Counted from the stretch's first letter, positions 40,998 to 50,316 are shown. The stretch is DNA of 64,000 nt from Chloroflexota bacterium (GCA_018606645.1 JAGVRI010000014.1:36377-100376); one strand, 5' to 3'. A program made the numbers and translations. The notes: generated from the letters alone by a model not told the origin.

Positions 40998-42248
40998 ATG
41001 GATGAGCTCCATCTTTTCAGACAGCGAGGCCAGACCCTGATTCTGGTGGCGGTCGCCTTTGTGGCCCTGCTGCTTTTTGTGGCGGTGGCGGTGGATATGA
41101 GCAACGCCTACGCCCACCGGCGGACGGCCCAGAACGCGGCCGACGCCGCTGCGCTGGGAGCGGCGCAGGAGCTGGGTCGGCAGATCAACGGCCATTACGA
41201 GGATGATACGGCTATCAAGAGGGAACTGAACAAGTTCGCCGAGCGCAATGGCATCGCTGACACCGATGGCGTCCCGGGCAACGCAATCAATGATAACGTC
41301 GTCGGGTACTATATTGACGCCAACGGGGAGCGGATCGGCGAGCAGCCGATCGGATCGGTCGGCGATGTCCCCGACCATGCCCTCGGCGTGGAGGCCATTG
41401 CCCACATCCAGGCGCCCACCTTTTTCGGCGGGATCCTGGGGCTGAGTGGCCTCCCCCTGCGGGCCGAGGCGGCCGTCCAGTTCCAGGCGGCCTGCTCCAG
41501 TGGCGACTGCGTCCTGCCCATCGCCGTCCATGCCATGGGCTTTCTGGGCGGGGACCCCTCGCAGGGGGTTCCGGGGTTTGTTACAGGGGCATGCTACAAC
41601 CTGTGGGATGGCGAGGGGCCGGGCAATTTCGGCTGGCTGAACTGGTCCACCAAGAAGTTTTCCTGCCCGGCGGAAGTCGGAGATGATTGCAGCGCCGAGT
41701 GTCTGGTCTTTAACATGAACCCGGATTTTTGCACCCGGCATGGGCAATTGCAGATCCAGGTAGGTGACCTGCTCGGAGGGACAACCGGTGTCAAGAACGC
41801 GAACCAGGTCCGCAACTGGCTGGACTACTATATTGATAACGAGATCGTGGCGGTGATGGTTGTCTATGATCAAATTATCAACCCCGGCGGCTGCGGCAAG
41901 GTAGTAGGAGGCGTGCCCCAGGGTCAGATGTACCGGGTGGCCGGCATGGGCGCGTTCCAGATCACCGGCTATCGCCTGTCGAGTGGCAAGGGCAAGGCGG
42001 TTGTCCGTGACACCCACGGTATCACTCCGGCGAACTGCTTGGACTTTCCCCCCTGCTACCGCAAGTGTGACGTGAACGGCGAGAACTGTGTGCGGTGCGA
42101 ACCGGAAGAAGAGGGCTGCCTGCCCTGCCAGTGGATAGAAACGGGTGAAATGAACCGGATCACCGGCATTGCGCGGCCTTTTACGGGCGGCGATACGGGC
42201 AACTGCCACGCTGTCGGCAACCTGCTGGCACCGCGCCTGTCCAAATAG
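40998..42248 (+). CDS. TadG-like pilus assembly protein
   Basis: 416 residues from the ATG at 40998 (AAAGGAG upstream). The N-terminal Tad motif RQRGQTLILVAVAFVALLLF followed by VAVDMSNAYAHRRTAQNAAD and AAALGAAQEL is the TadG/'putative Flp pilus-assembly TadE/G-like' signature. The large outside part contains around 15 cysteines, concentrated near the end (PPCYRKCDVNGENCVRCEPE), suggesting disulfide stabilisation. No von Willebrand A domain is obvious, in contrast with many proteobacterial TadG proteins. Confidence 0.82.
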   Translation: MDELHLFRQRGQTLILVAVAFVALLLFVAVAVDMSNAYAHRRTAQNAADAAALGAAQELGRQINGHYEDDTAIKRELNKFAERNGIADTDGVPGNAINDNVVGYYIDANGERIGEQPIGSVGDVPDHALGVEAIAHIQAPTFFGGILGLSGLPLRAEAAVQFQAACSSGDCVLPIAVHAMGFLGGDPSQGVPGFVTGACYNLWDGEGPGNFGWLNWSTKKFSCPAEVGDDCSAECLVFNMNPDFCTRHGQLQIQVGDLLGGTTGVKNANQVRNWLDYYIDNEIVAVMVVYDQIINPGGCGKVVGGVPQGQMYRVAGMGAFQITGYRLSSGKGKAVVRDTHGITPANCLDFPPCYRKCDVNGENCVRCEPEEEGCLPCQWIETGEMNRITGIARPFTGGDTGNCHAVGNLLAPRLSK

Positions 42249-42275
42249 CGATCTTGAGCCCCGGAGGAGAAGACC

Positions 42276-43139
42276 ATGAAACGTCGCAGTTGGTTATGGT
42301 TGATCGCCAGTATTCTCCTGGCCGTGCTGGCCGGGGTACTCGCCATTGCCACGCTCAACCGGGCGGCTACCCAGCAGATGGCGGTGACGCCGGTGCCGAA
42401 ACAGGCGGTGGTCGTCGCCCGGCAGCCGCTGGCGGCCAACACCATCATCCGCGCTGACAATGTCGTCGTCGAGGAACGCCAGGAAATCCCCAGTGGGGCG
42501 GCGGTGCGCGCCCAGGATGTCATTGGCCTGATGACGGTGCGCGATATCGCCCAGGGCGAGGTGATCCGGATGCAGGACGTGGTCAGCCTGGGACTGACCG
42601 AGGGGATCACTGGCACGCGCAACCTGCCGGTCCTGTTGGGCAACGACAAGATCGCCGTCGCCCTGCCGGCCAATGACATCCTGAGCCAGTGGGGGGCGGT
42701 CCTGCCCGGCGACCATGTGGATGTCCTGTTCACCCTCGACGTGATCCTCGAAACGCCGCTGCGGCTGGATCAGATGACCCCGGCCGATCTGGAGGTCTAT
42801 CAGACCATCCCCCAGCGCGATCAGAGTCTGGACAAGGTCTCGGTGCTGACCCTCCAGAACCTGGAGGTGCTCCAGATCGTGGAAGAGCCTCAGGTCGCGC
42901 CCGAAGAGCAGGCTCAACAACAACAGCAACAGGCCCCAGCCCAACCGCGCCGCCGAGCGTTGATCCTGAAGATCGACCCCCAGGACGCGGTCGTGCTCAA
43001 GTATCTGCGGGATTCGGTGGGCCAGATCGATCTGGCGCTCCGCTCCCCCACCAACAATACGCTATTCGATGTCGATCCGGTCAACATCAATTATCTGGTG
43101 TTGCGTTATGGAATTGCCTTACCTCAACCCCTGGAATGA
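42276..43139 (+). CDS. cpaB: CpaB/RcpC-like Flp pilus assembly protein (SAF domain)
   Basis: 287 residues. One N-terminal helix (WLWLIASILLAVLAGVLAIA) then a SAF domain: VVVARQPLAANTIIRADNVV and ITGTRNLPVLLGNDKIAVAL, typical of CpaB/RcpC. A Gln-rich stretch (EEQAQQQQQQAPAQ) interrupts the C-terminal domain, which ends with ALILKIDPQDAVVLKYLRDS. In diderms it works with the RcpA secretin; here, without a secretin, it probably binds peptidoglycan or the pilus platform. It lies 27 bases after the tadG-like gene. Confidence 0.88.
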   Translation: MKRRSWLWLIASILLAVLAGVLAIATLNRAATQQMAVTPVPKQAVVVARQPLAANTIIRADNVVVEERQEIPSGAAVRAQDVIGLMTVRDIAQGEVIRMQDVVSLGLTEGITGTRNLPVLLGNDKIAVALPANDILSQWGAVLPGDHVDVLFTLDVILETPLRLDQMTPADLEVYQTIPQRDQSLDKVSVLTLQNLEVLQIVEEPQVAPEEQAQQQQQQAPAQPRRRALILKIDPQDAVVLKYLRDSVGQIDLALRSPTNNTLFDVDPVNINYLVLRYGIALPQPLE

Positions 43140-43151
43140 GAGGTTCGGTCC

Positions 43152-44477
43152 ATGACTTTTGAACCGACCATGCCGAAAGACCAGATCCGGGTGCTGATCC
43201 TGCCCGGAGCCGATCCGGTCGGCGATTGGGTGGCGAATGTCATCAACTACGCGCCGGATATGGCCTTTCTGGGCCTGGTGCGTGACCTCTCCCAGGCCCT
43301 GGAAACGATCGAAAAACTCAAGCCGGATGTCATCCTGGTGGATATCAGCAGCGGCATCCTGCAGCGGGGCGATCTGATCAACCGCGTGGCAGCCCCCAGC
43401 ACTGGCGCGGCGGTCATTGTCATGGCCATGATGGGCGAGGTGGACATGGTCCGCCAGGCCATGCTCTACGGCGCGCAGGGTTTCCTGCTCAAACCGTTCA
43501 GCGAGGCGGAGCTCCTCAGCAGCGTGCGCCAGGCCTACGAACTGGTGGTCCAGCGCCGCAGCGAGTGGGGCCTGTTGACCCGTCTCATGCCGGGCCCGGA
43601 GGCAGCGCCGGTCGCCCGGGCGCCGATTATCACCGTGTTCAGCCCCAAGGGAGGGGTAGGCTGCACCACCATCGCCATCAACCTAGCCGTCGCCCTGAGG
43701 ATGATGTCTGACAAGGCCGACAAGAAGGTCATCCTGGTGGATGCGGACCTGCGCTTTGGGGATATTGACGCCGCCCTGAACATCACCTCGACGACTTCGA
43801 TCGGCACCGTGTTGCCCAAATTGGACCAACTGGATAACCAACTGCTGGAACGAAGCCTGGTGTCCCACAGTTCGGGTATCAAGGTGTTGACCGCTCCCCC
43901 TCACCTCGACGTGGCCGACTCGATCCGCCCGGAGGAACTGAAGAACCTGTTGAACCGGTTGGCCGAACTGGGTGATGGATTCGTGGTGGTGGATGCCTGG
44001 TCCACTCTGGATGACTGTACCTTATCGCTCCTGGACCTGTGCCAGTATCTGGTGCTGGTCACCACCCCGTTGGTGACGGCCCTGCGTGATACCCGCCGTT
44101 TTCTCGAGGTGCTGAAACTGCTCCGCTTTGACCTGGACAAAGTCATCCTCGTCCTCAACCACTGTTATCAGCGGAGCACCCTCCAGGTGAAGGATGTGGA
44201 GCGGGCGTTGGGCTATCCTATTGCCCAGGCCATTGACTATGCGCCCCAGCCGGTGACCGAGTCGCTCAACCGGGGGGTCCCCCTGCTCCAGGACTACCGG
44301 GATAGCCTGGTGGCGCGCAACATCTTGAGCCTGGCTCAGCTCATTATGGACCGCGAGAAAAAGCGGGGCGAGGAGACCTCCGAACGCGCGATGGCCCCGG
44401 CGAAAGGAGAGAAGCCGAAACGGCCGGGGATGCGATTCCAGCGACAATCTCCGGCGACGGGCAGGGTGAGAGGATGA
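43152..44477 (+). CDS. cpaE: CpaE/TadZ-like pilus localisation ATPase
   Basis: 441 residues. An N-terminal receiver-like domain (DVILVDISSG at about 59-68, AMLYGAQGFLLKPFSEAELL) is followed by a ParA/MinD-type ATPase with deviant Walker A SPKGGVGCTT (164-173), LVDADLRFGDIDAALNI and VVVDAWSTLDD. CpaE/TadZ proteins place the Tad machine at the cell pole. The gene starts 12 bases after cpaB and ends in an ATGA overlap with tadB. The usual next gene, the CpaF/TadA ATPase, is absent. Confidence 0.9.
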   Translation: MTFEPTMPKDQIRVLILPGADPVGDWVANVINYAPDMAFLGLVRDLSQALETIEKLKPDVILVDISSGILQRGDLINRVAAPSTGAAVIVMAMMGEVDMVRQAMLYGAQGFLLKPFSEAELLSSVRQAYELVVQRRSEWGLLTRLMPGPEAAPVARAPIITVFSPKGGVGCTTIAINLAVALRMMSDKADKKVILVDADLRFGDIDAALNITSTTSIGTVLPKLDQLDNQLLERSLVSHSSGIKVLTAPPHLDVADSIRPEELKNLLNRLAELGDGFVVVDAWSTLDDCTLSLLDLCQYLVLVTTPLVTALRDTRRFLEVLKLLRFDLDKVILVLNHCYQRSTLQVKDVERALGYPIAQAIDYAPQPVTESLNRGVPLLQDYRDSLVARNILSLAQLIMDREKKRGEETSERAMAPAKGEKPKRPGMRFQRQSPATGRVRG

Positions 44478-45436
44478 TCGGGCCTTTATTGGTCGGGGTT
44501 CTGGTGATCTTGGCCGTTCTGGTGGCGCTCCAGGGCGTGGGTCGGGTGCTGGAGCCGAAAGATGAAGTCGGACAGCGAATCGAGGCCTGGGTCCGGAGTG
44601 AAGGGACGAAGGGCAAACGCGGCGCTCCCGACACCAAAGACATGGGAGGGGCGCTGCTCAGCCGGGTGGAGCGCCGCATCGCCAAACGGGGCCTGGGCGA
44701 GCGGATCAAAGCCGATCTGGCCCAGGCGGACCTGTCGTTCACGGTGACCGAGTGGCTGTTCGTCCGCCTGGCGGTCGTCGTGGGCGCTTTTCTGGTTGGC
44801 TATTTGCTGCAGCGGAACATGTTGGGCGGTCTGTTATTGGGCGTGTTAGGCTTTTTCCTGCCCAACTTCTATCTCCGCTCGCGGCAGGCCAGGCGGTTGC
44901 GGGATTTTAACCGTCAGTTGCCGGATGTCCTCGATCATTTTGTCGGTTCGATGCGCGCCGGCTACGGTCTGCTCCAGGCAATCGAATGGGTGGCCAGGCA
45001 GATGCCCCATCCGGCAGGCACCGAGTTCGACCGGGTGGTGCGCGAGGTGCAGTTGGGCCGCAGCCTGCAGGATGCCCTGGATAGCATGGTGCGGCGGATT
45101 GATAGCGACGATCTGGCCCTCATTATCACCGCCATCAAGATCCAGTATGAAGTGGGCGGCAGCCTGGCCGATATCCTGGAGACGGTTGGTCATACCATCC
45201 GCGAGCGGGTCCGCATCCAGCGCGAGATCCGGGTCTTGACCGCGCAACAGCGCTACTCGGGGTATGTGCTGATGTTGCTGCCCATTGCCTTGGCCATCAT
45301 CCTCTTCTTGCTCAACCCCGACTATGAAATGCAGTTGTTTACCCCGGGGCCCACGTTGTGCATTCCGATCGGAACGGCGGTGATGATGATCCTGGGTTTC
45401 TTTGTCATGCGCCGGATTGTGGACATCGAGGTTTGA
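44474..45436 (+). CDS. tadB: TadB-like inner membrane platform protein
   Basis: 320 residues of the type II secretion system F superfamily. Helices at the N-terminus (LLVGVLVILAVLVALQGVGR) and at about 100-135; the cytoplasmic T2SSF domain shows FNRQLPDVLDHFVGSMRAGY and GYGLLQAIEWVARQM; two C-terminal helices follow. It anchors the pilus motor ATPase and the pilin. It overlaps cpaE by 4 bases and is followed by tadC. Confidence 0.9.
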   Translation: MIGPLLVGVLVILAVLVALQGVGRVLEPKDEVGQRIEAWVRSEGTKGKRGAPDTKDMGGALLSRVERRIAKRGLGERIKADLAQADLSFTVTEWLFVRLAVVVGAFLVGYLLQRNMLGGLLLGVLGFFLPNFYLRSRQARRLRDFNRQLPDVLDHFVGSMRAGYGLLQAIEWVARQMPHPAGTEFDRVVREVQLGRSLQDALDSMVRRIDSDDLALIITAIKIQYEVGGSLADILETVGHTIRERVRIQREIRVLTAQQRYSGYVLMLLPIALAIILFLLNPDYEMQLFTPGPTLCIPIGTAVMMILGFFVMRRIVDIEV

Positions 45437-45468
45437 GAAGCGGTCGAGTCAGGGAGTGAAAGGCCACG

Positions 45469-46401
45469 GTGATCGGGATCTATAGTCTTCTGTTTGGTGT
45501 GGCGGTTGGAGGGGCAGTCCTGGCGTTGTTCCTCAGCCTGAGGGTGCGGCAGCAGGCTCGGGCGCTGGAGGAAGAGCGGTTCTATTCCACCTGGACGACC
45601 ATGACCCTGGAAGATGTAGAACTGGCCCAGCCTTTTCGGGTGCGCATCATCAAGCCTGCCTTCAACAAGTTTCTGAACTTCCTGGGACGGTTTGCGCCGC
45701 AGCGCAATGTTGAGGAGATTCAACACAAGCTCGAGGTGGCCGGGCGGCCCTACGGCTGGACGGTGGTAGACTTTTTGGGGCTGCGCCTGCTAAGCGCGTT
45801 CGTTTTCGGCGTTCTGTTCTTCGGCTTGTCGCTGCTCGGGGACATGGCCATGACGACCAGGGTGTTGCTGACGGCGGCGGTTACCTTCCTGGGCTTTTAC
45901 CTGCCCATGTTCTGGTTGGGCCGGCGCATTAGTTGGCGCAAGAATGCCATCCTTCGCGCCCTTCCCGACGGTCTGGATATGCTCAATATCTGCGTCGGGG
46001 CTGGATTAGGCTTTGATGCGGCACTGACCAAGGTAGGCGAGCGCTGGCAAACTCCCCTGGCCGACGAATTCAACCGGGTGGTGGCGGAAATCCGTCTGGG
46101 AAAGACGCGCCGGCAGGCGCTGTTGGATATGGCCAACCGGACCGAAGTGATGGAAGTCGAGAACTTTGTGGCAACCATCATCCAGGCCGATCAGTTGGGG
46201 GTGAGCATCGCCAAAGTTCTACGCGCTCAGGCGGAACAGACGCGCATTCTCCGCCGACAGCGGGCCGAAGAACTGGCCCGTCAGGCGACGATCAAGCTTC
46301 TCTTCCCGTTGGTCTTTTTGATCTTTCCGGCTATCCTGGCCGTCTTGCTGGGGCCGGCCATTCCGCAACTGATCAGAACTCTGGGAGGTCTGGGCGGATA
46401 G
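45469..46401 (+). CDS. tadC: TadC-like inner membrane platform protein
   Basis: 310 residues with a GTG start at 45469. Same T2SSF superfamily as TadB: an N-terminal helix (LLFGVAVGGAVLALFLSLRV), a helix pair at about 100-145, the cytoplasmic domain with RALPDGLDMLNICVGAGLGF, and a C-terminal helix pair near LLFPLVFLIFPAILAVLL. TadB and TadC form the inner membrane platform together. The 32-base gap from tadB contains a weak ribosome site. Confidence 0.9.
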   Translation: MIGIYSLLFGVAVGGAVLALFLSLRVRQQARALEEERFYSTWTTMTLEDVELAQPFRVRIIKPAFNKFLNFLGRFAPQRNVEEIQHKLEVAGRPYGWTVVDFLGLRLLSAFVFGVLFFGLSLLGDMAMTTRVLLTAAVTFLGFYLPMFWLGRRISWRKNAILRALPDGLDMLNICVGAGLGFDAALTKVGERWQTPLADEFNRVVAEIRLGKTRRQALLDMANRTEVMEVENFVATIIQADQLGVSIAKVLRAQAEQTRILRRQRAEELARQATIKLLFPLVFLIFPAILAVLLGPAIPQLIRTLGGLGG

Positions 46402-46435
46402 ACAGCCAAACAGCACCGGGATCAGAGACGCCGTG

Positions 46436-47818
46436 ATGACAGAATCCAACGAACCACCGGCCGACGGAGTCACCTTCGAGGAACATCCCCTGTACCATGA
46501 GGCCATGGAGCAGATGGCGCAGGGGAATGACAAAGGGGCGATTGCCAAGTTACAGGAATTGGCCGAACTCTTTCCTCGGGAACCGCTGCTCCAGGACCTG
46601 TTGGTTCGGACCGAACTCCGGGTTGCCCTCGCCGACCAGAAGCCGATCCCTGCGGCCCACCATGAACCGGCCCCGGTGTTGCGCCGGGTACTGATGATGC
46701 TGCTGGCGCTGATGATCGTCCTGGTGGTGATCACCGGCTTTGTCGCCGCCTATGCCCGCCTGGTGACGCCGGCCAAAGAGAGTTACCGGCAGGAGATGCT
46801 GATCAATTCGCTGCGGCAGGAGGGACAGGTCCGGCTAGAAGCAGGAGACTGGGTTGGGGCGCAAGAGGTATTCGGTCGACTGCTGACCGTAGTCCCCGGG
46901 GATCCGACCGCCGAAGCAGCCATCGTCTACAGTCAGCAACAAGAGGCCCTGGACCACCAATATGTGGAGGCGGTGGCCGCCCAGCAGCGCGACGACCGGA
47001 CCACCGCGCTCGCCCTGTTGCGCCAGATCGAGGCCCAGTCTCCGGGGTATCGGGACGTCCCACAGCGCATCAAGAAGCTGGAAGAACTGGACGCGCTGGA
47101 GGCTGCTTGGCAGCAGTCGGAGAACGAGATCCAGGTCGGGAACTGGGCGGAGGCTATCCGCCTGCTGAACCAGATCCGCGCTCAAGACCCCGAGTACCGT
47201 CGCGCCCAGGTTGAGGAACAGCTCTTTCGGGTGTACAGCCAGATGGCGCGGGATCTGATCAATCAGGCTGGCGGCTCGGTGGAGGTGCTCCGCCAGGCTC
47301 TTTCTTACCTGGATCAGGCTCTCGCCTTGCGACCTACGGAGCGAGAACTGCTGGACGAGCGCCGTCTGGCTTCCGAGTTCATCGCTGCCGAGGAAGCGGC
47401 CGCCCGGGGGGATTGGGCCAGCGCGGTCAATCGTTGGGAAGGGGTGCGCAACCTGCGGTCAGATTACCAGGGCGGAGTCCTCGCGGACAGGTTGGCCAAG
47501 GCCTATCCCCAGGCAGCCAGACAGCGGATCGCCGAGGCCAACGGCAATGTGAGTGTGCTGAACCAGGCCATCCGCTATCTGGACAAGGCGTTGGCGCTCG
47601 ATCCAAACAACCAGGAATTGATCGAGGAGAAACGGATCGTCACCGAGTTTCTGGCCGGTGTCGAGGCGTTTGCTCAGGAAAAGTGGGACCTGGCCATTAA
47701 GCACTGGGGCGGGATTTACGTCCTTCGTCCGAACTACCAGAACGGGATGCTGGAACGCTCCCTGCGCCAGGCGTGTGCCAATAGTCCGACACCTGATGAA
47801 ACGTTGTGTCCGCCATAG
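46436..47818 (+). CDS. Membrane TPR-like repeat protein of the Tad operon
   Basis: 460 residues; an ATG at 46436 follows a GTG at 46433, either may be used. A cytoplasmic part (1-80) with one TPR-like helix pair (AMEQMAQGNDKGAIAKLQEL) precedes a transmembrane helix at about 85-107 (LMMLLALMIVLVVITGFVAA). The outside part has repeated helical units (LEAGDWVGAQEVFGRLLTVV, QVGNWAEAIRLLNQIRAQDP, ALSYLDQALALRPTERELLD, AIRYLDKALALDPNNQELIE). Its place 34 bases after tadC suggests a role in pilus assembly akin to TadD, although TadD is normally a lipoprotein. Confidence 0.75.
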   Translation: MTESNEPPADGVTFEEHPLYHEAMEQMAQGNDKGAIAKLQELAELFPREPLLQDLLVRTELRVALADQKPIPAAHHEPAPVLRRVLMMLLALMIVLVVITGFVAAYARLVTPAKESYRQEMLINSLRQEGQVRLEAGDWVGAQEVFGRLLTVVPGDPTAEAAIVYSQQQEALDHQYVEAVAAQQRDDRTTALALLRQIEAQSPGYRDVPQRIKKLEELDALEAAWQQSENEIQVGNWAEAIRLLNQIRAQDPEYRRAQVEEQLFRVYSQMARDLINQAGGSVEVLRQALSYLDQALALRPTERELLDERRLASEFIAAEEAAARGDWASAVNRWEGVRNLRSDYQGGVLADRLAKAYPQAARQRIAEANGNVSVLNQAIRYLDKALALDPNNQELIEEKRIVTEFLAGVEAFAQEKWDLAIKHWGGIYVLRPNYQNGMLERSLRQACANSPTPDETLCPP

Positions 47819-47848
47819 ATCTATTCCGGCTTAGGGTGGGAGGATAGT

Positions 47849-48631
47849 ATGAAGAGAAAAACGGCCCCATTCCATCCGTTCCTTTTCATCGGCATTGTCT
47901 TATCGGTACTCTTTGTTCATTCGCCGATCGCTGCACTCCCGTTGCAGCAAACCCCCGAGCCGACGCCCCGCGATACGGCGACGCCAGAACCCACCCCGAT
48001 TCCCACTGATACTCCTCCTCCTACTTTTACCCATACTCCCTCTCCCACCACCACCAGCACCCCGACCTGGACGCCGACCCGGACTACGCGGGTGCCGACC
48101 AACACTCCATTGCCAACCAGCACTGCCACGGCGATCACGCTCACTCCCTCTCCGACCCTGCGACCGATCACGCCGATCGCGACCAACACCCCCGTGCCAC
48201 CGCCTACCCGGGCACCAACCAAACCGCCGGTTCCGACCGCCACCCCGCTGCCGAGTCCGACGCCGACCGAGACGCCGCTCCCCACTCTGCCGGCCACCCT
48301 CACTCCAACCCCGACCGATACTGCTACCGCCACCTTCACTCCCAGTTCCACGCCGACCAACACGCCCACCCTGACCTCCACTCCGACCGATACCCCTGCC
48401 CCTACCTTGGTCTCCGCAGTGGCTACTCCTCCGGCGACATCTGCGCCTACCCCTTCCACTGGTGTGCGAGCCCCGGCGGGAGAGGGCAAGGATGAAGCAT
48501 CGTTCCTGCGGGGGGTGGTCGCTGGCCTGTTGGCTGTGCTTCTGGTCATTGCCTTTCTGATCCTCGTTCTGCTCACTGTTCTGTTCATTGTGCGCTACCT
48601 GCGCCGGCGGCGGCTACGAGGATCGAGCTGA
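47849..48631 (+). CDS. Secreted Thr-Pro stalk protein with C-terminal membrane anchor
   Basis: 260 residues. A signal peptide (FLFIGIVLSVLFVHSPIAA) is followed by about 170 residues made almost only of Thr, Pro, Ser and Ala in a PTxTP pattern, with no folded domain. The end is a transmembrane helix (GVVAGLLAVLLVIAFLILVL, continuing) and a basic tail (RYLRRRRLRGSS), so both ends would be anchored or the tail stays inside. The design is of an extended, probably O-glycosylated cell-wall spacer. As the last gene of the Tad operon it may support the pilus through the wall. Confidence 0.75.
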   Translation: MKRKTAPFHPFLFIGIVLSVLFVHSPIAALPLQQTPEPTPRDTATPEPTPIPTDTPPPTFTHTPSPTTTSTPTWTPTRTTRVPTNTPLPTSTATAITLTPSPTLRPITPIATNTPVPPPTRAPTKPPVPTATPLPSPTPTETPLPTLPATLTPTPTDTATATFTPSSTPTNTPTLTSTPTDTPAPTLVSAVATPPATSAPTPSTGVRAPAGEGKDEASFLRGVVAGLLAVLLVIAFLILVLLTVLFIVRYLRRRRLRGSS

Positions 48632-48679
48632 CGGCAGCTAGCTTCTGGTGGTGATACACACCTGGACTGATGGTTCCAC

Positions 48680-48708
48680 GGCCTGGATCGGGGATCCAGG
48701 CCGTTTTG
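48680..48708 (+). terminator. Rho-independent terminator of the Tad operon
   Basis: GGCCTGGATC (48680-48689) and GATCCAGGCC (48693-48702) form a perfect 10-bp stem over a GGG loop, followed by GTTTTG, 48 bases after the last stop codon. Confidence 0.85.
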
Positions 48709-48784
48709 TGCGGCGTGGCAACCTGGTGTCGTCAGGTTGACCTGGGTGGCCGAAATCAATTTCAGCTTACCTGAGTGTTCTTGG

Positions 48785-48852
48785 GCTGAAGCCTCGACTC
48801 CCGGAGGCAGGGAGTGGAGCCTTTAGGCGATCCGGCTGAAGCCTCGACTCCC
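48785..48852. repeat. Dispersed palindrome copy 2 with an extra half element
   Basis: A 43-bp element (48810-48852), starting GGGAGTGGAGCCTTTAGGCG and ending CTGAAGCCTCGACTCCC, is a close copy of 5667-5712. Just before it, GGCTGAAGCCTCGACTCCC (48784-48802) repeats one arm only. The pair lies in the 230-bp gap between the Tad operon and miaA, next to the miaA stop codon. Confidence 0.7.
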
Positions 48853-48862
48853 GGCGCAGGGG

Positions 48863-49897
48863 TTACAAGGTCCTGAGGCCCAGCGCCCCTATGCCCTTAT
48901 TGTCCTCTTCCGGGATAAAAGACTGCAGAAAGCGATGCACCAGGTCCCGGGCGATGGGGTACGGATCGTTCGTTGCATCCAGCCAGTGAATCCGCGGATC
49001 ATCCCGGCGAAACCAGGTGCTCTGCTGTCGCACAAAGCGTCGGGTGGCCCGCTTGATGCTCTGGACCACCTCCGTCAGCGGGACCTCGCCGGCCAGATAC
49101 GGGGCGAACTGAATGTAGCCCACACCCGACATCGAGGGCAGGTCAAAGCCATACCCCTGGGCCACCAGGCGCCGTACCTCCTCTTCCAGACCGGCACGGA
49201 TCATCTGTTCGATGCGTTCGTCAATGCGCCGGTAGAGCTGAGGCCGAGGCATGGTCAGCCCGATGATCAGCACCCGATAGGGGGGCGGCGACTTCTGTTG
49301 CTGGGCGGAGATGGGCTGGCCGGTGATCAGGCATACTTCCAGGGCGCGGATGACCCGGCGTACATTCCGCGGGTCAATCCGTTCGGCAGCGACCGGATCG
49401 AGGGCGCGGAGCCGGGCGTGGAGGGCCTCTGCTCCTTCCTTGCTGGCCTGGCGGTAGAGCTGGTCGCGCAGGTTCCGGTCCGGGGGCACGTGGGGGACCT
49501 GCCAGCCTTCGACGATGGCCATGACATACTGACCGGTCCCCCCCACCAGAAAGGGAACCCCTCCTCGTCCCAGGACCTCTTCAATGGCGCAGTACGCCAG
49601 TGCCTGGAACTGAGCCAGGCTGAGCGTCTCATCCGGGTCCAGGAGGTCGAGCAGGTGATGAGGCACCCGCGCCCGCTCCTCTGGGGTGGCTTTGGCCGTG
49701 CCGATATCCATCCCCCGGTATACCTGCCGGGAATCGGCCGAGACGATCTCGCCGCCAACCGCTTCGGCCAGGCGCACAGCCAGCGCCGTCTTGCCCACGG
49801 CCGTCGGCCCGACGACGACGATCAAGGGGCGATCGGCTGGTTGGTGCACAGGTTGACCATCGGCAAGTGAGACGTTAGGCAGTGACGGCATTTTCAT
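48863..49897 (-). CDS. miaA: tRNA dimethylallyltransferase MiaA
   Basis: 344 residues. MiaA transfers an isopentenyl group to A37 of tRNAs reading UNN codons. The P-loop GPTAVGKT (30-37), EIVSADSRQVYRGMDIGTAK, PHHLLDLLDPDETLSLAQFQ, LVGGTGQYVMAIVEGW and SGVGYIQFAPYLAGE are all standard. The ATG at 49897 lies inside the yraN gene (23-base overlap); an ATG 6 bases later is equally possible. The tRNA-Leu(CAA) encoded in this window is a UNN-reading tRNA and so a likely substrate. Confidence 0.95.
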   Translation of the reverse strand: MKMPSLPNVSLADGQPVHQPADRPLIVVVGPTAVGKTALAVRLAEAVGGEIVSADSRQVYRGMDIGTAKATPEERARVPHHLLDLLDPDETLSLAQFQALAYCAIEEVLGRGGVPFLVGGTGQYVMAIVEGWQVPHVPPDRNLRDQLYRQASKEGAEALHARLRALDPVAAERIDPRNVRRVIRALEVCLITGQPISAQQQKSPPPYRVLIIGLTMPRPQLYRRIDERIEQMIRAGLEEEVRRLVAQGYGFDLPSMSGVGYIQFAPYLAGEVPLTEVVQSIKRATRRFVRQQSTWFRRDDPRIHWLDATNDPYPIARDLVHRFLQSFIPEEDNKGIGALGLRTL

Positions 49898-50264
49898 AGT
49901 GATCGATCCGCAACACCCGCCCGCGGCGATCCATCTCGATGGCGATCACGTCAATTCGCCAGTCTCCGGTCCACGGATGAGCCTGGAGGTACGATTCGGC
50001 CAGGGCGATGAGGCGCGCCTGCTTCTCGGCGGTGACTGACTCTTCTGGGGTCCCCAAGGCCTGTCCCCGGCGGGTTCGCACTTCGACAAAGACAAGACTA
50101 TTGCCATCCTGGGCCACGAGATCGAGTTCACCCGCTTCGCAACGCCAGTTCCGGGCAAGGATCGTATATCCCCTGGCGGCGAGTTGCCGGGCAGCCAGCT
50201 CTTCACCCCATCGGCCCAGGCTCCGTCGATCGCCGTGTGTAGCATCCTGTTTCTTGGCCATCAT
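49875..50264 (-). CDS. YraN family (UPF0102) endonuclease-like protein
   Basis: 129 residues, normal for UPF0102. The fold is of the restriction-endonuclease/Holliday-junction-resolvase type; the motifs are [40 protein letters not shown] with the conserved E-x(n)-D...E-x-R pattern (FVEVRTR) and WRIDVIAIE. Function is unproven, though nuclease activity and links to repair or competence are often suggested. It is co-transcribed with miaA from the promoter at 50345. Confidence 0.92.
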   Translation of the reverse strand: MMAKKQDATHGDRRSLGRWGEELAARQLAARGYTILARNWRCEAGELDLVAQDGNSLVFVEVRTRRGQALGTPEESVTAEKQARLIALAESYLQAHPWTGDWRIDVIAIEMDRRGRVLRIDHYENAVTA

Positions 50265-50316
50265 GCCTGATCCGGTCTGACAGATGGGAGCCAGATCGTC
50301 CTATCGAGCGCGGTTC

